DNA from: Pseudohongiella sp.
GTDB taxonomy: Bacteria; Pseudomonadota; Gammaproteobacteria; Pseudomonadales; Pseudohongiellaceae
Assembly (NCBI RefSeq): GCF_011050365.1
Contig: NZ_DRFV01000008.1
Location: 124,001 to 188,000, forward strand
Length of the DNA: 64,000 nucleotides
Reading direction: 5' to 3'
The notes beneath the pieces were generated by a model. It saw only the letters and a list, made by a program, of their open reading frames with translations. It did not search any database and had not been told where the DNA came from. The position numbers were made by a program, and so were the translations under genes. Below, in pieces: positions 16,969 through 26,228 of this stretch. The number at the start of each line of letters is the position of its first letter. Within the stretch, counting starts at the first letter, position 1.

Positions 16969-18465
16969 ATGGCCAATGTCATCAGCCTGCCGGTATTTAC
17001 CCAGTTGCTGGAGCCTGCCGGTATCGCTCCTGCGCACAACTTTGTCGATAGCCATGAACTGGTGTGTGACAATCTGCCGGACAGCCAGCTGCGCGCGCGC
17101 ATCAGATTTGTATTGAATAATGCCGGGCTGGGCAGCAGTTCGTTACCATTACGCTTTCGTCCGGCGCAACCGGATGAAGTCAGGCGACTGATCAAACACT
17201 GGCGCGCGGAATTGTCGCCGACCATCGATGCTGCCGGTACTGATGATCTGTTTGTTTCCGGTTTTGAAGACGATGAAGAGCTCAAGGACCTGGCCTCGGA
17301 AGCGCCGATCATCCGTTTGGTGAATCACCTGTTTGCGCGCGCACTGGATCTCAATGCCAGCGACATCCATTTTGAGCCCAATGAAGAACACCTTGATGTG
17401 CGATGCCGTGTCGACGGCATCATGCATCGCATAGAGCGACTGCCAGGACGTATCACCACCGCCGTGGCATCCCGACTGAAACTGATGGCCCGCATGGACA
17501 TTGGTGAAAAGCGACTGCCGCAGGACGGCCGCATTGATTTCCGCACCGGTGGCAAGCAGCTCGACATGCGGGTGTCGACCTTACCCGGTGTGCACGGCGA
17601 ATCCATTGTTTTGCGTATTCTGGATCGCGGCGATACCGCAGTCAGTCTGCAACAACTGGGCATGCCGGATAATATTCTGGGCAGCTACCAAAATCTGATC
17701 AACCAGCCCCACGGCATGATTCTGATCACCGGTCCCACCGGTAGCGGTAAAACCACGACTCTGTATGCCACGCTGGAAAAGATCAATAGCCAGAAAACCA
17801 AGATCATCACCGTAGAAGACCCGGTGGAATATCAGCTTGAGGGCGTCACCCAGATACAGGCTAATCCGGCTATCGGGCTGACGTTTGCTGCCGGTTTGCG
17901 CTCCATCGTGCGGCAGGATCCCGATGTCCTCATGGTGGGCGAAATCCGTGACCATGAAACCGCCGAGATTGCGATCGAATCCGCGCTGACCGGACACCTG
18001 GTGTTCTCCACGCTGCATACCAATGATGCCGCCGGCGCCATTACCCGACTGCAGGACATGGGGGTTGAAGGTTACCTGATCAGCTCAAGCCTGTTGTGTG
18101 TGCAGGCCCAGCGTCTGGTGCGACGTATCTGTACCGATTGCGGTGAGCCGCACACCATAACGCCTGACGAAGAGCAGGTGTTGCAAATTCGTGCGCAGGA
18201 CTACCCGCATGTCCGTCGCGGCAAAGGTTGCGAACGTTGCGGTGAAACCGGCTATCGAGGCCGTATCGGTTTGTATGAACTGTTGGTCATGTCCGACGCC
18301 ATCCGCCATGAAATTGCTACCGGTTCCGATGCCAATATCATTCGCAACCAGGCCATACAGGAAGGCATGAAAACCCTGCGCGAAGATGCTCTGGAGAAAC
18401 TTGCTGCGGGCATGACGACACCCGAGGAAGTGGTCCGGGTTACCCGTGCCGGAGCGGCATCATGA
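16969..18465 (+). CDS. gspE: type II secretion ATPase GspE
   Basis: 498 residues. The N1E-like domain is followed by the hexameric ATPase core. Walker A is ITGPTGSGKTTTLYATL, the Asp box runs around ITVEDPVEYQLEGVTQ, Walker B is PDVLMVGEIRDHETAEIA, and the His box is GHLVFSTLHTNDA. A tetracysteine zinc element (CTDCGEP and CERCGET) is present as in GspE/PilB. It powers pseudopilus assembly at the inner membrane, bound to GspL and GspF. It starts 3 bp after gspM and overlaps gspF by 4 bp. PilB or MshE would be alternatives, but the neighbouring gspD/G/H/I/J/K genes make type II secretion the better reading. Confidence 0.94.
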   Translation: MANVISLPVFTQLLEPAGIAPAHNFVDSHELVCDNLPDSQLRARIRFVLNNAGLGSSSLPLRFRPAQPDEVRRLIKHWRAELSPTIDAAGTDDLFVSGFEDDEELKDLASEAPIIRLVNHLFARALDLNASDIHFEPNEEHLDVRCRVDGIMHRIERLPGRITTAVASRLKLMARMDIGEKRLPQDGRIDFRTGGKQLDMRVSTLPGVHGESIVLRILDRGDTAVSLQQLGMPDNILGSYQNLINQPHGMILITGPTGSGKTTTLYATLEKINSQKTKIITVEDPVEYQLEGVTQIQANPAIGLTFAAGLRSIVRQDPDVLMVGEIRDHETAEIAIESALTGHLVFSTLHTNDAAGAITRLQDMGVEGYLISSSLLCVQAQRLVRRICTDCGEPHTITPDEEQVLQIRAQDYPHVRRGKGCERCGETGYRGRIGLYELLVMSDAIRHEIATGSDANIIRNQAIQEGMKTLREDALEKLAAGMTTPEEVVRVTRAGAAS

Positions 18466-19670
18466 GCGTTAGCCAGTTCAGTTACCAGGCCTATGATACG
18501 GCCGGCAACGTGCAAAGCGGACATATCGCCGCGAATTCGGAGCGCGAAGCGGTCAAGTTGCTGAAAGGCCGGCAGCTGGTGCCCGTGAAAATCAGCCGTG
18601 CCAGCGACAGTGAAAAACGTGTGCGCACCGGCAAAAAAATCCGGCAGCGCGATCTGCTCGATTTTACTACCGGTCTGCGGACTCTGGTGGATGCCCGCGT
18701 GCCACTGGACAAGGCGCTGCGACTACTGGAGGGCATCACTGAATCCAGCGCCATGCGCGAACTGGTGGTGACCATGCGGCGTGACGTCAAGGAAGGCAAG
18801 AGTCTGGCCGAGGCCATGGAAACCCGGCCTGATGTGTTCTCCCGAATGTATATCAATATTGTTCGTGCCGGTGAGGAAGGCGGCATTCTGCATCAGCTGT
18901 TGCCGGACCTCGCTGATTTTCTGGAAACCAGTGCTAACAACCGGCAGGCGATAATCTCTGCCATGGTATACCCGATTGTATTATTGGTCACAGGTGTGAT
19001 ATCCGTGTTCCTGCTGCTGGTGTTTGTGATTCCCCAGTTTGCCATCATGTTTCAGGACGCCGGCACTGATGTGCCAGCGTCGGCGGCATTTCTGCTCGCC
19101 CTGAGTGATGGCGTCAAACAGTACGGCTATCTGTTTGTGCTGATGATCGTGGCTATCGTGTTCTGGTGGCGGTGGCAGGACCGCGACGCGGCCGGCAAGC
19201 TGCGTAAAGATGCGTTTTTGCTGCGCACACCATTGCTGGGCCATTTGTTACTGTATCGCGACTGCGCGGTATTTGCCCGTACCCTGGGGGCATTGCTGGG
19301 TGCCGGCATTCCGCTGATCCGTGCCTTGCGGGTGGCACGTGAGGTGGTCAGCAATACCGAATTGGTGCGATTGCTGGCGCGCGTCGAAGAAGATGTGCGA
19401 GGTGGCGCCGGACTGGGGATTTCGTTGGAAAAAGCCGGTGCATTTCCGACCCTGTTGCACCAACTGGTAGCCGTCGGTGAAGAGTCCGGGCGAACCGGCA
19501 GTATCCTGCTGAAAACCGCCGAGACCTTCGATCAGAACGTAAAAAATCAAATGGCCAGTCTGGTATCTGCCCTGCAGCCCGGACTGATTCTGTTGTTGGG
19601 TATCGCAGTGGGTGGTATCACCATCACCATGCTGTCTGCGGTGTTCAGTATGAACGCAGTACAATTCTAA
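18462..19670 (+). CDS. gspF: type II secretion inner-membrane platform protein GspF
   Basis: 402 residues, starting in the ATGA overlap with gspE. It has the duplicated T2SSF domain. The first copy, around residues 65-190, includes LLDFTTGLRTLVDARVPLD and VRAGEEGGILHQLL. The second, around residues 265-390, includes FARTLGALLGAGIPLIRAL and VAVGEESGRTGSIL. Three membrane helices lie at about 170-190, 220-240 and 375-395. GspF forms the core on which pseudopilins are added. Confidence 0.95.
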   Translation: MSVSQFSYQAYDTAGNVQSGHIAANSEREAVKLLKGRQLVPVKISRASDSEKRVRTGKKIRQRDLLDFTTGLRTLVDARVPLDKALRLLEGITESSAMRELVVTMRRDVKEGKSLAEAMETRPDVFSRMYINIVRAGEEGGILHQLLPDLADFLETSANNRQAIISAMVYPIVLLVTGVISVFLLLVFVIPQFAIMFQDAGTDVPASAAFLLALSDGVKQYGYLFVLMIVAIVFWWRWQDRDAAGKLRKDAFLLRTPLLGHLLLYRDCAVFARTLGALLGAGIPLIRALRVAREVVSNTELVRLLARVEEDVRGGAGLGISLEKAGAFPTLLHQLVAVGEESGRTGSILLKTAETFDQNVKNQMASLVSALQPGLILLLGIAVGGITITMLSAVFSMNAVQF

Positions 19671-19739
19671 CGTCAGGCAAGTATCGTCGTTACTGCTTTG
19701 CAGACACAGGTGTGACGACAATTACCGGGAGTACGGAAC

Positions 19740-21899
19740 GTGAAAGGAAACATCAGGCCAATCGCCTTGCTCGGGTTTGCAGTCGCGCTGTCATCCTGCG
19801 CCTCCATGCAGACAGACAACGGCAGTCAGAGCCAGCGCACGGCGCCACCGGCCCGCACGACGGCAATGACCGCAGCCAGTTCGGACAGCGCGCAGTCGAC
19901 GGCAGATTTATCCGCCCGCCAGCGGGCAGAGGCGGCCGATGCTGCGGAGCGACAGGCCCTGATTGCGCAGATCAACCGCGATGGCGAACCTCTCAGCGCC
20001 GATGGTTATCGTGAAGCGGTACCGTTGCCGACACAGGCGCCCGCGCAGGATATCGTGGAACTGAACTATGAACAGGCCGATCTGCGTGATGTGCTGACCG
20101 AGCTGGCTGACGCGCTCGACATTACCATGATCATCGACCCGACCATCGCCGACCTTGTCAGCATCCGTACCGCCGCCAACCGGCCTCTGGCTTACGATGA
20201 TATCTGGCCGCTGGTGCGGTTGCTGACGCGACAAAACGGTGTGTTGCTGGAGCGCGTAGGTGACGTTTATTACGCCAGCAAGGGTGATTCCAGCCTGCCG
20301 GTGGAAATCACCACGCCTGACAGTCTGCAGCGTGGCTCCGCCAGCTACGTCATGCAGATTACGCCGCTGACTTACGTTTCCGTGGAATCGGCGCTGGAAA
20401 TACTGACACCGCTGGTCGAGCCTGATGGCTCCGTTATTCGTATCTCCAACAGCAACACGCTGGCAGTCTCTGCCAGTCGCAGCCAACTCTCCCGGGTCAA
20501 CGAACTGCTGGATTTGATTGATGATGATCCGTTCCGAAATCAGGGTATTCAGCTATATCCATTAAGCAACGCCAGTGCCGGTGATGTTGCAGTGGAGTTA
20601 CAGGATATTTTGTTATTGATTGAAGGCGGATCCCCGGCGTTTCAGGTGCAGGCGCTGGAGCGTATCAATTCCCTGCTGGTGACAGCGCCGGCCAGTCGCG
20701 GCTTCGATGAAATCAGCCGCTGGATTCGCATACTGGATGCAGACCGGCAGGAGCAGGCTGAACAGCTGTTTCGGTATCAGGTTAAAAACCTGAACGCCAC
20801 CGAACTGGCCACAACCCTGACCGAGGTGTTCCGCCGTGAAGACGACAATGAAACGGTGCCCGGCAATAACGGACAGGACCAGGAAGGCGAACGCGGAACG
20901 GTGGTCGAGCTCAACGAGCAGGGGCAACCGGTCTTTCGCAGTCAAGTCAGTGCCAACGATTCGGGCCAGACCGTATCCACGGTAGCGGTATCAGCAGACC
21001 TGCGGGTGACCATTGTCGCCGACGACGCCACCAATACCCTGCTGATCCGCAGCAATCCACGGGACTACCGGCAGTTGCTGGCCATTATCAATCAGCTGGA
21101 CACCGCGCCGTTGCAGGTCATGTTGAATGCCGCCATCGCACAGGTTGTGCTGACCGACGATACCGCCTTTGGTGTCGACTGGTCGCGCGTACTGGAGACA
21201 GCGACCGGCACCACCCGGGTCAGCACCGGTTTCCTGCCCTCGCGCGCTGACGGCGGCTCCGGCCTGGGAGGCTTGCTGTTTAACCGGGCATTCCTGGATG
21301 GTGCCGCCCGGGTCGAAGCAACGCTGGAGGCGATCGCAGTCAACAACGATGTGCGCCTGCTGGCGCGACCGTCCCTGACAGTGGTCAACAATATGGAAGG
21401 TCAGATCCGTATTGGTGCCGAGGTGCCGGTGCGGTTGGGTGAAACCACAACCAATGTCGGCACTACCGAGAATATCCAGTATCGTGATACCGGTATCGAA
21501 CTCAATATTACACCGCGGATCAATGGTGAAGGTGTCATCAATCTGGTGATCCGGCAGTCACTGTCATCGGTCTCGGAAGCCTCCGGCGTCAGCGGCAACC
21601 CGATCTTCGAAAACCAGGAAATCGAAACCACCGTTGTCGTGCGTGATGGCGAGAATGTGGTGCTGGGCGGCCTTATCCAGAACAACAACGATGCCCTGAA
21701 CACCGGTGTGCCCTTTCTTAATCAGGTACCGGGGATTGGCCGCCTGTTCAGCTATACACGCGACAACAATGAACGGCGAGAGTTGTTTATTGTCATTCGA
21801 CCGGAAATAATCAATGTCAATGAGCAGACAGATGCCAGCTACCGTGAGATCCTGAGCCGGTTTGAGCTGGCCGCGGAAATGCTCTCGGAACAGAACTAA
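19740..21899 (+). CDS. gspD: type II secretion outer-membrane secretin GspD, predicted lipoprotein
   Basis: 719 residues from a GTG at 19740, 69 bp after gspF. The signal peptide ends in a lipobox (AVALSSCAS), so the mature N-terminus is probably an acylated Cys. The N0 domain begins around VELNYEQADLRDVL, followed by N1-N3 repeats. A Gln/Glu/Asn-rich insert lies near residues 375-405. The secretin core includes EVPVRLGETTTN, VRDGENVVLGGLI and GVPFLNQVPGIGRLFSY. It makes the outer-membrane exit channel. A lipidated secretin such as HxcQ can reach the outer membrane without a pilotin, and no gspS-like gene is seen here. Confidence 0.95.
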   Translation: MKGNIRPIALLGFAVALSSCASMQTDNGSQSQRTAPPARTTAMTAASSDSAQSTADLSARQRAEAADAAERQALIAQINRDGEPLSADGYREAVPLPTQAPAQDIVELNYEQADLRDVLTELADALDITMIIDPTIADLVSIRTAANRPLAYDDIWPLVRLLTRQNGVLLERVGDVYYASKGDSSLPVEITTPDSLQRGSASYVMQITPLTYVSVESALEILTPLVEPDGSVIRISNSNTLAVSASRSQLSRVNELLDLIDDDPFRNQGIQLYPLSNASAGDVAVELQDILLLIEGGSPAFQVQALERINSLLVTAPASRGFDEISRWIRILDADRQEQAEQLFRYQVKNLNATELATTLTEVFRREDDNETVPGNNGQDQEGERGTVVELNEQGQPVFRSQVSANDSGQTVSTVAVSADLRVTIVADDATNTLLIRSNPRDYRQLLAIINQLDTAPLQVMLNAAIAQVVLTDDTAFGVDWSRVLETATGTTRVSTGFLPSRADGGSGLGGLLFNRAFLDGAARVEATLEAIAVNNDVRLLARPSLTVVNNMEGQIRIGAEVPVRLGETTTNVGTTENIQYRDTGIELNITPRINGEGVINLVIRQSLSSVSEASGVSGNPIFENQEIETTVVVRDGENVVLGGLIQNNNDALNTGVPFLNQVPGIGRLFSYTRDNNERRELFIVIRPEIINVNEQTDASYREILSRFELAAEMLSEQN

Positions 21900-21917
21900 C
21901 GACGTGAGGAATCAGAT

Positions 21918-22337
21918 ATGAAGTCATACCAGTGCATGGCACAAACAGCCGTCAGACAGCGCGGTTTTACCATTATCGAATTGCTGATTGTGATGGCCAT
22001 TCTGGGCATGCTGGCGGTAATGGTTGCACCCAACCTGTTCAATCAGGCCGACAGTGCGCGTCGTGATGCGGTGCTGTCTCAGATTTCATCATTGGGCAGC
22101 GCTCTGGACGCCTATCGCCTGGATATCGGGCAATACCCGGATTCACTGGACGGTCTGGTACGCGACACCAGCGGTCGCTCTACCTGGAATGGTCCCTACA
22201 TCCGTGGCGAGCTGCCGGTGGACCCCTGGGGTAATGACTACCAGTATGAGTCTGAGGGCCGTGACTATACGCTGATGTCCTATGGTGCTGACGGCCGCGA
22301 TGGTGGCGAGGGTAATGACGCCGATATCAGTATCTGA
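21918..22337 (+). CDS. gspG: type II secretion major pseudopilin GspG
   Basis: 139 residues. The prepilin peptidase site and N-terminal helix are QRGFTIIELLIVMAILGM, with cleavage after Gly and Glu5 present. The C-terminal domain has the GspG hallmarks YRLDIGQYPDSLDGL, WNGPYIRGELPVDPWGNDY and a calcium-binding acidic tail (GGEGNDADISI). It is the main subunit of the secretion pseudopilus. It starts 18 bp after gspD with AGGAAT upstream. Confidence 0.96.
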   Translation: MKSYQCMAQTAVRQRGFTIIELLIVMAILGMLAVMVAPNLFNQADSARRDAVLSQISSLGSALDAYRLDIGQYPDSLDGLVRDTSGRSTWNGPYIRGELPVDPWGNDYQYESEGRDYTLMSYGADGRDGGEGNDADISI

Positions 22338-22863
22338 CAGAAAGTCCCGCGTTTGTCCGGCGGCAGCCCGGCCTCACTGTGTCCGGCAGCGTGGTTTCAC
22401 CCTGCTCGAACTGCTGCTGGTGCTGGCCATTCTGGGCATGGCGGCGACGCTGCTGGGACCGGGGCTGGCCACTCTGGACTCGCCCGGGTTTAACGCGCAG
22501 ACACGCGAGGCCACCGGTCTGCTGAACTACGCCCGGCGCATGGCGGTTGTGCAGGGCACACCCGCCAGCATCGAATTCCTGAGCGCCGCATATGATGCCG
22601 ACGACGAGGCCCGCCGCGATACCGGTAGAGAGCCCGATCCGCAACAGGCCGATATCGTCGGGCGCTGGGTTGGCGACAATATTGATCTCAGTTATCGTGA
22701 CAGCGCCGGCCAGGACGCGTCGGTGGATCGCCGTATCCTGGTTACGTTTTACCCCGAAGGCGGCAGCACGGGTGGCGAGTTGATCATGCAGCAGGAAAGT
22801 CGTCTGCTGACCATCAGTGTGGATCCGTTCTCAGGTCGCGTACAGGTGCAGGATGAAGAATAG
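22315..22863 (+). CDS. gspH: type II secretion minor pseudopilin GspH
   Basis: 182 residues from the ATG at 22315, which has a GAGGG site just upstream and overlaps the gspG end by 23 bp. The frame is open to an ATG at 22282, but that start has a weaker site. The prepilin motif is RQRGFTLLELLLVLAILGM. The rest is a GspH-type beta-rich domain with the RRMAVVQGTPASIEF segment. Minor pseudopilins H, I, J and K cap and initiate the pseudopilus. Confidence 0.88.
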   Translation: MTPISVSDRKSRVCPAAARPHCVRQRGFTLLELLLVLAILGMAATLLGPGLATLDSPGFNAQTREATGLLNYARRMAVVQGTPASIEFLSAAYDADDEARRDTGREPDPQQADIVGRWVGDNIDLSYRDSAGQDASVDRRILVTFYPEGGSTGGELIMQQESRLLTISVDPFSGRVQVQDEE

Positions 22864-23266
22864 ACCTGGCCCTTGCTCTTGCCCCCGCCCCCGCCCCCGC
22901 CGCCACCGCGGTTTCACCCTGCTGGAAGTGATGGTGGCACTGACCATCACCAGTCTGGTGCTGGGTGGTTTATTCAGCCTGGCGGCAGGCAGCAAACAAC
23001 TGGCAGTGCGCACCCAATCGACTTTGCAGGACACCATGGCAGCGCGGGCGCAAATCAATTTTTCGCTGCTGGAAAATGACTACCGCGACATAGAGCCCAT
23101 CATGACCAATGACCGCTACCAGACCCGGGCAGATGACATATTGCCGGACGTGCTGCGGCGTACCGCGCCGATGAACAATCTGCTGCAGTCCTATCAGGTC
23201 ATCGACAGTGATACTGATGAAGTCATTGCCGGTGTGCGCTGGATACGTCTGGAGCTGCCGCAGTGA
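22853..23266 (+). CDS. gspI: type II secretion minor pseudopilin GspI
   Basis: 137 residues from the ATG at 22853, overlapping gspH by 11 bp. The prepilin motif is RRHRGFTLLEVMVALTITSL. The leader before cleavage is unusually basic and proline-rich (PRPRPRRH) because it is encoded by a repeated GCCCCC stretch at 22881-22898. GspI nucleates the pseudopilus tip with J and K. Confidence 0.9.
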   Translation: MKNRPGPCSCPRPRPRRHRGFTLLEVMVALTITSLVLGGLFSLAAGSKQLAVRTQSTLQDTMAARAQINFSLLENDYRDIEPIMTNDRYQTRADDILPDVLRRTAPMNNLLQSYQVIDSDTDEVIAGVRWIRLELPQ

Positions 23267-23943
23267 TGTCATCATTAGCCCCAGCCACGCCAGCCACGCC
23301 AGCCAGGTCACAGGGCTTCACCCTGCTCGAGATCATGATCGCGCTGTCACTGACCGCGATGCTGCTGACCATGTTAACGGCCGGTATGTATGGCGTGGTG
23401 CGTGACTGGGACAACAATGCAGAGGGGCTGGAAAGATCACTGGATGAAACGGTTGCCCTGTTGCAACTGGAGCGCGCCCTGCAGGGTGCCTTTCCTCACA
23501 GTTACCGCGATACCGACACGCTTGCCCGCCATGTGTTTTTTACCGGCGAACCAGAGGCATTGAGCTGGGTGTCGACCGTGTCGCCGCAACGCAATGCCGG
23601 CCTCACCGCCTGGCGTCTGTATGATGAACCCGGGACCGGGGTGTATCTGCAACTGGCGCCGGCACTGAGCGACAATCCGCAGCAGCGTCTGCAGGATGCC
23701 GAGCCACGTCTGCTGCTGGCCGACTACACTGTCGAGTTCAATTACCTGTTCGAAGATCTGGAGTTTGCACGGCGCTGGCGCGACACCTGGGCCGGTGATG
23801 AACTGACAGCATTGCCCATGGCGGTGCATATCCTGCTGCGACCCGATGCTGACAGCGCGCGCAGCGAAGAGATTAATGTTATTGCCCCGATCAGGACGGT
23901 GGAGCACCGCAGCCTGGCGCCGACTACGGGGTTGCTGCAATGA
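23266..23943 (+). CDS. gspJ: type II secretion minor pseudopilin GspJ
   Basis: 225 residues from the ATG at 23266, in a TGATG overlap with the gspI stop; a GTG one codon earlier is also possible. The prepilin motif is QGFTLLEIMIALSLTAML. The longer GspJ-type domain includes LERALQGAFPHSYRDTD and ends near the gspK start. It is a tip component of the pseudopilus. Confidence 0.9.
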   Translation: MSSLAPATPATPARSQGFTLLEIMIALSLTAMLLTMLTAGMYGVVRDWDNNAEGLERSLDETVALLQLERALQGAFPHSYRDTDTLARHVFFTGEPEALSWVSTVSPQRNAGLTAWRLYDEPGTGVYLQLAPALSDNPQQRLQDAEPRLLLADYTVEFNYLFEDLEFARRWRDTWAGDELTALPMAVHILLRPDADSARSEEINVIAPIRTVEHRSLAPTTGLLQ

Positions 23944-24998
23944 TCGCACAACAGCGCGGCGCCGTAATGATCATGGTGTTGTGGACCGCCGTGGTGATGA
24001 CCATCCTGGTCACGGTGCTGGCCGCCAATATTCGATTGTCAGCAACCACTGCGTTCCACAACAAGGCAGCCAACCAGGATTATGCTGCCGTGATGGCGAC
24101 CATGCACAAGGCCGAAATGGAACTGATGATGGAGCGTATGCCGGTGCCCGTCGGTCAGGAACTGGCGCTGAACGAGGACGGCGAATTCCGTATTCCGGCG
24201 TATCGTTTTAATGGTCAGCCGTTGACGCTTAACTATGCTGCGGACAGCAACAAGGTAGTACGCATATACGACCACGCCGGCAAGATCAATCTCAACCGGC
24301 TGGAACGTTCCCGCCTGCAACTGATTATCGAAAAACGCCTGGGTGACGGTTTCGACCCGCGACAGGTGCAGGAACTGCTGGCGGCCTGGGATGACTGGCT
24401 GGACCTGAATTCCCTGTTGACGCCGGGCGGCGCGGAGGACGAATATTATGAGTCACTGGAGACGCCCTATACCGCACGTAATGCGCCGGAGATGGACACC
24501 GTGGAGGAGCTGCGTCTGATTCGAGGTTTTGATCAGCTGTTCGCTGACGTGAACCTGGACGCTGCGTTTACCATTTATGGCACCGGTGAGGCGGTAAACC
24601 TGAATCTGGCAACCCGTGAGGCGATGATGTTGCTGCCGGGGCTGGACGCAGAACTGATTGAAGAAATCATTGCGCACCGCGAACAAACGGATTTTCGCGC
24701 AATGCGCGAAATCGGAGAAATTGTACCGTTGGAAGCCATGGTTGAGCTGTCACCCTGGCTGGGTTTTAACACCTCGAGTTTCTATTCGGTGTACGCGTAT
24801 CCGGCGCGGGACAGCAGCGCTGATCAAGATACCGGGCGAGACTCTGAACCGGCAGCAAACGCGTTGCCGGACGATCCCGTGCAACAGGCTTACATGCAGG
24901 TGATGGAAGTACGTTCGTTTAATAACCGCGCGCGCATTTATCAGGTTAATCCCTATGCCCGTCTGCCGGATACCACACCCGCCCGGATAGACCGGTAA
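23940..24998 (+). CDS. gspK: type II secretion minor pseudopilin GspK
   Basis: 352 residues, overlapping gspJ by 4 bp. The N-terminus (QQRGAVMIMVLWTAVVMTIL) is the atypical GspK prepilin helix. Helix-hairpin-helix-like motifs include KINLNRLERSRLQLII and AVNLNLATREAMMLLPGLD, typical of GspK. It caps the pseudopilus tip. It is the last gene of the secretion operon; the stop lies 24 bp from the convergent wzt stop. No gspC, gspN or prepilin peptidase (gspO) is in the window. Confidence 0.93.
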   Translation: MIAQQRGAVMIMVLWTAVVMTILVTVLAANIRLSATTAFHNKAANQDYAAVMATMHKAEMELMMERMPVPVGQELALNEDGEFRIPAYRFNGQPLTLNYAADSNKVVRIYDHAGKINLNRLERSRLQLIIEKRLGDGFDPRQVQELLAAWDDWLDLNSLLTPGGAEDEYYESLETPYTARNAPEMDTVEELRLIRGFDQLFADVNLDAAFTIYGTGEAVNLNLATREAMMLLPGLDAELIEEIIAHREQTDFRAMREIGEIVPLEAMVELSPWLGFNTSSFYSVYAYPARDSSADQDTGRDSEPAANALPDDPVQQAYMQVMEVRSFNNRARIYQVNPYARLPDTTPARIDR

Positions 24999-25022
24999 CG
25001 ATGCCGGTAGCCCGGCAGGAGA

Positions 25023-26228
25023 TCAGTCGCGCTGCATGCTCCAGGACGAGCGCATCACCAGTGTGCCCCAACCCTTGCCCGGGTTGATATTGATTTCCTT
25101 GCTCAGGCGCGTGTCGTACCACAGCAGTCCACTTTCGTCAGCGGCGCCACTAAGCACATGGAATTTTCCCACGCGCATGGCCATGGCCTGCACCCGAACC
25201 TGCACGGTAATGCGCTCACCTTTTTTGAACGGCCCATGTTCAACTTCCGGCCGGTCAATGGCGAGATAGGATGACATCACCTCTTCCAGATCTTTCATCA
25301 GCGCAAAGCCGAAATAGCAGATAACATTGTCGTTTAATATTTCCGCCTGCAGCTCCATGACAAAATCCTGTAACGGATCAATCGTGTCAATCAGTTCGCC
25401 GTCGATATTGCGCACCAGGGTTTGCAGAATGCGACAATCCTTGACCGCCTCCGGTTTTTCATCCTGATGGCTATTGGCCTGCTCCTCACCTTTGGTGTAG
25501 ACGCGGCGACTGTTGCTATAGTCTTCATACAGCGCAACGACGTCGGCACTTTTGCCCATTTCGCGGATCCTGCCATTCTCCAGCCAGATCGCGGTGTCGC
25601 ACAATTCCTGCACGTGATACATGGAGTGACTACAGAACACCATGGTCTTGTTCTGTTCTCGAAACTCATTCATGCGCTGCACACATTTCTTCTGGAACGC
25701 AATGTCGCCAACAGAAAGTGCTTCGTCAATGACCAGCACGTCGGGGCGCACCATGGTGGCAATGGAAAATGCCAGTCGTACATACATCCCGGAAGAATAG
25801 GTCTTCACCGGCCGATCGATAAAGTCGCGTAACTCGGAGAATTCTATGATGTCGTTTTCCAGCGCATCAATATCGTCATCCGGCACACCCAGCAAACTGG
25901 CGTTGAGGTGTATATTGCGCCGCCCGCTGAACTCGGGATGGAAACCGGCGCCCAGTTCCAGCAGCGCTGCTACCTGGCCACGAATGGCGATATGGCCACC
26001 GCTGGGCTCCAGTGTGCCCACCAGCAGCTTCATCAGTGTGGATTTACCGGCGCCATTGTCGCCGACGATGCCGAGACTTTTGCCTTCAGGTACGTTGAAA
26101 GAGATGTCCTGCAGCACATGAAACATGCGATGCCGTGGTGTGCGCAACAGCAGCTCAATCAGGCGATCCTGGGGCCGGTCGTAGATGCGGAAATCCTTGT
26201 GCACGTTCTCGACTGAAATACTATTCAT
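25023..26228 (-). CDS. wzt: polysaccharide ABC exporter ATP-binding protein (Wzt-type)
   Basis: 401 residues. Walker A is GDNGAGKSTLMKLLVG, the signature YSSGMYVRLAFSIATM, Walker B DVLVIDEALSVGD, and the switch His lies in CSHSMYHV. After about residue 250 comes an extra beta-rich domain (VRNIDGELIDTIDPLQDF and MKDLEEVMSSYLAIDRPE) matching the C-terminal carbohydrate-binding domain of Wzt proteins. That domain recognises the finished, chain-terminated O-polysaccharide before export. It works with the permease upstream; the start and stop codons overlap by one base. Confidence 0.9.
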   Translation of the reverse strand: MNSISVENVHKDFRIYDRPQDRLIELLLRTPRHRMFHVLQDISFNVPEGKSLGIVGDNGAGKSTLMKLLVGTLEPSGGHIAIRGQVAALLELGAGFHPEFSGRRNIHLNASLLGVPDDDIDALENDIIEFSELRDFIDRPVKTYSSGMYVRLAFSIATMVRPDVLVIDEALSVGDIAFQKKCVQRMNEFREQNKTMVFCSHSMYHVQELCDTAIWLENGRIREMGKSADVVALYEDYSNSRRVYTKGEEQANSHQDEKPEAVKDCRILQTLVRNIDGELIDTIDPLQDFVMELQAEILNDNVICYFGFALMKDLEEVMSSYLAIDRPEVEHGPFKKGERITVQVRVQAMAMRVGKFHVLSGAADESGLLWYDTRLSKEININPGKGWGTLVMRSSWSMQRD

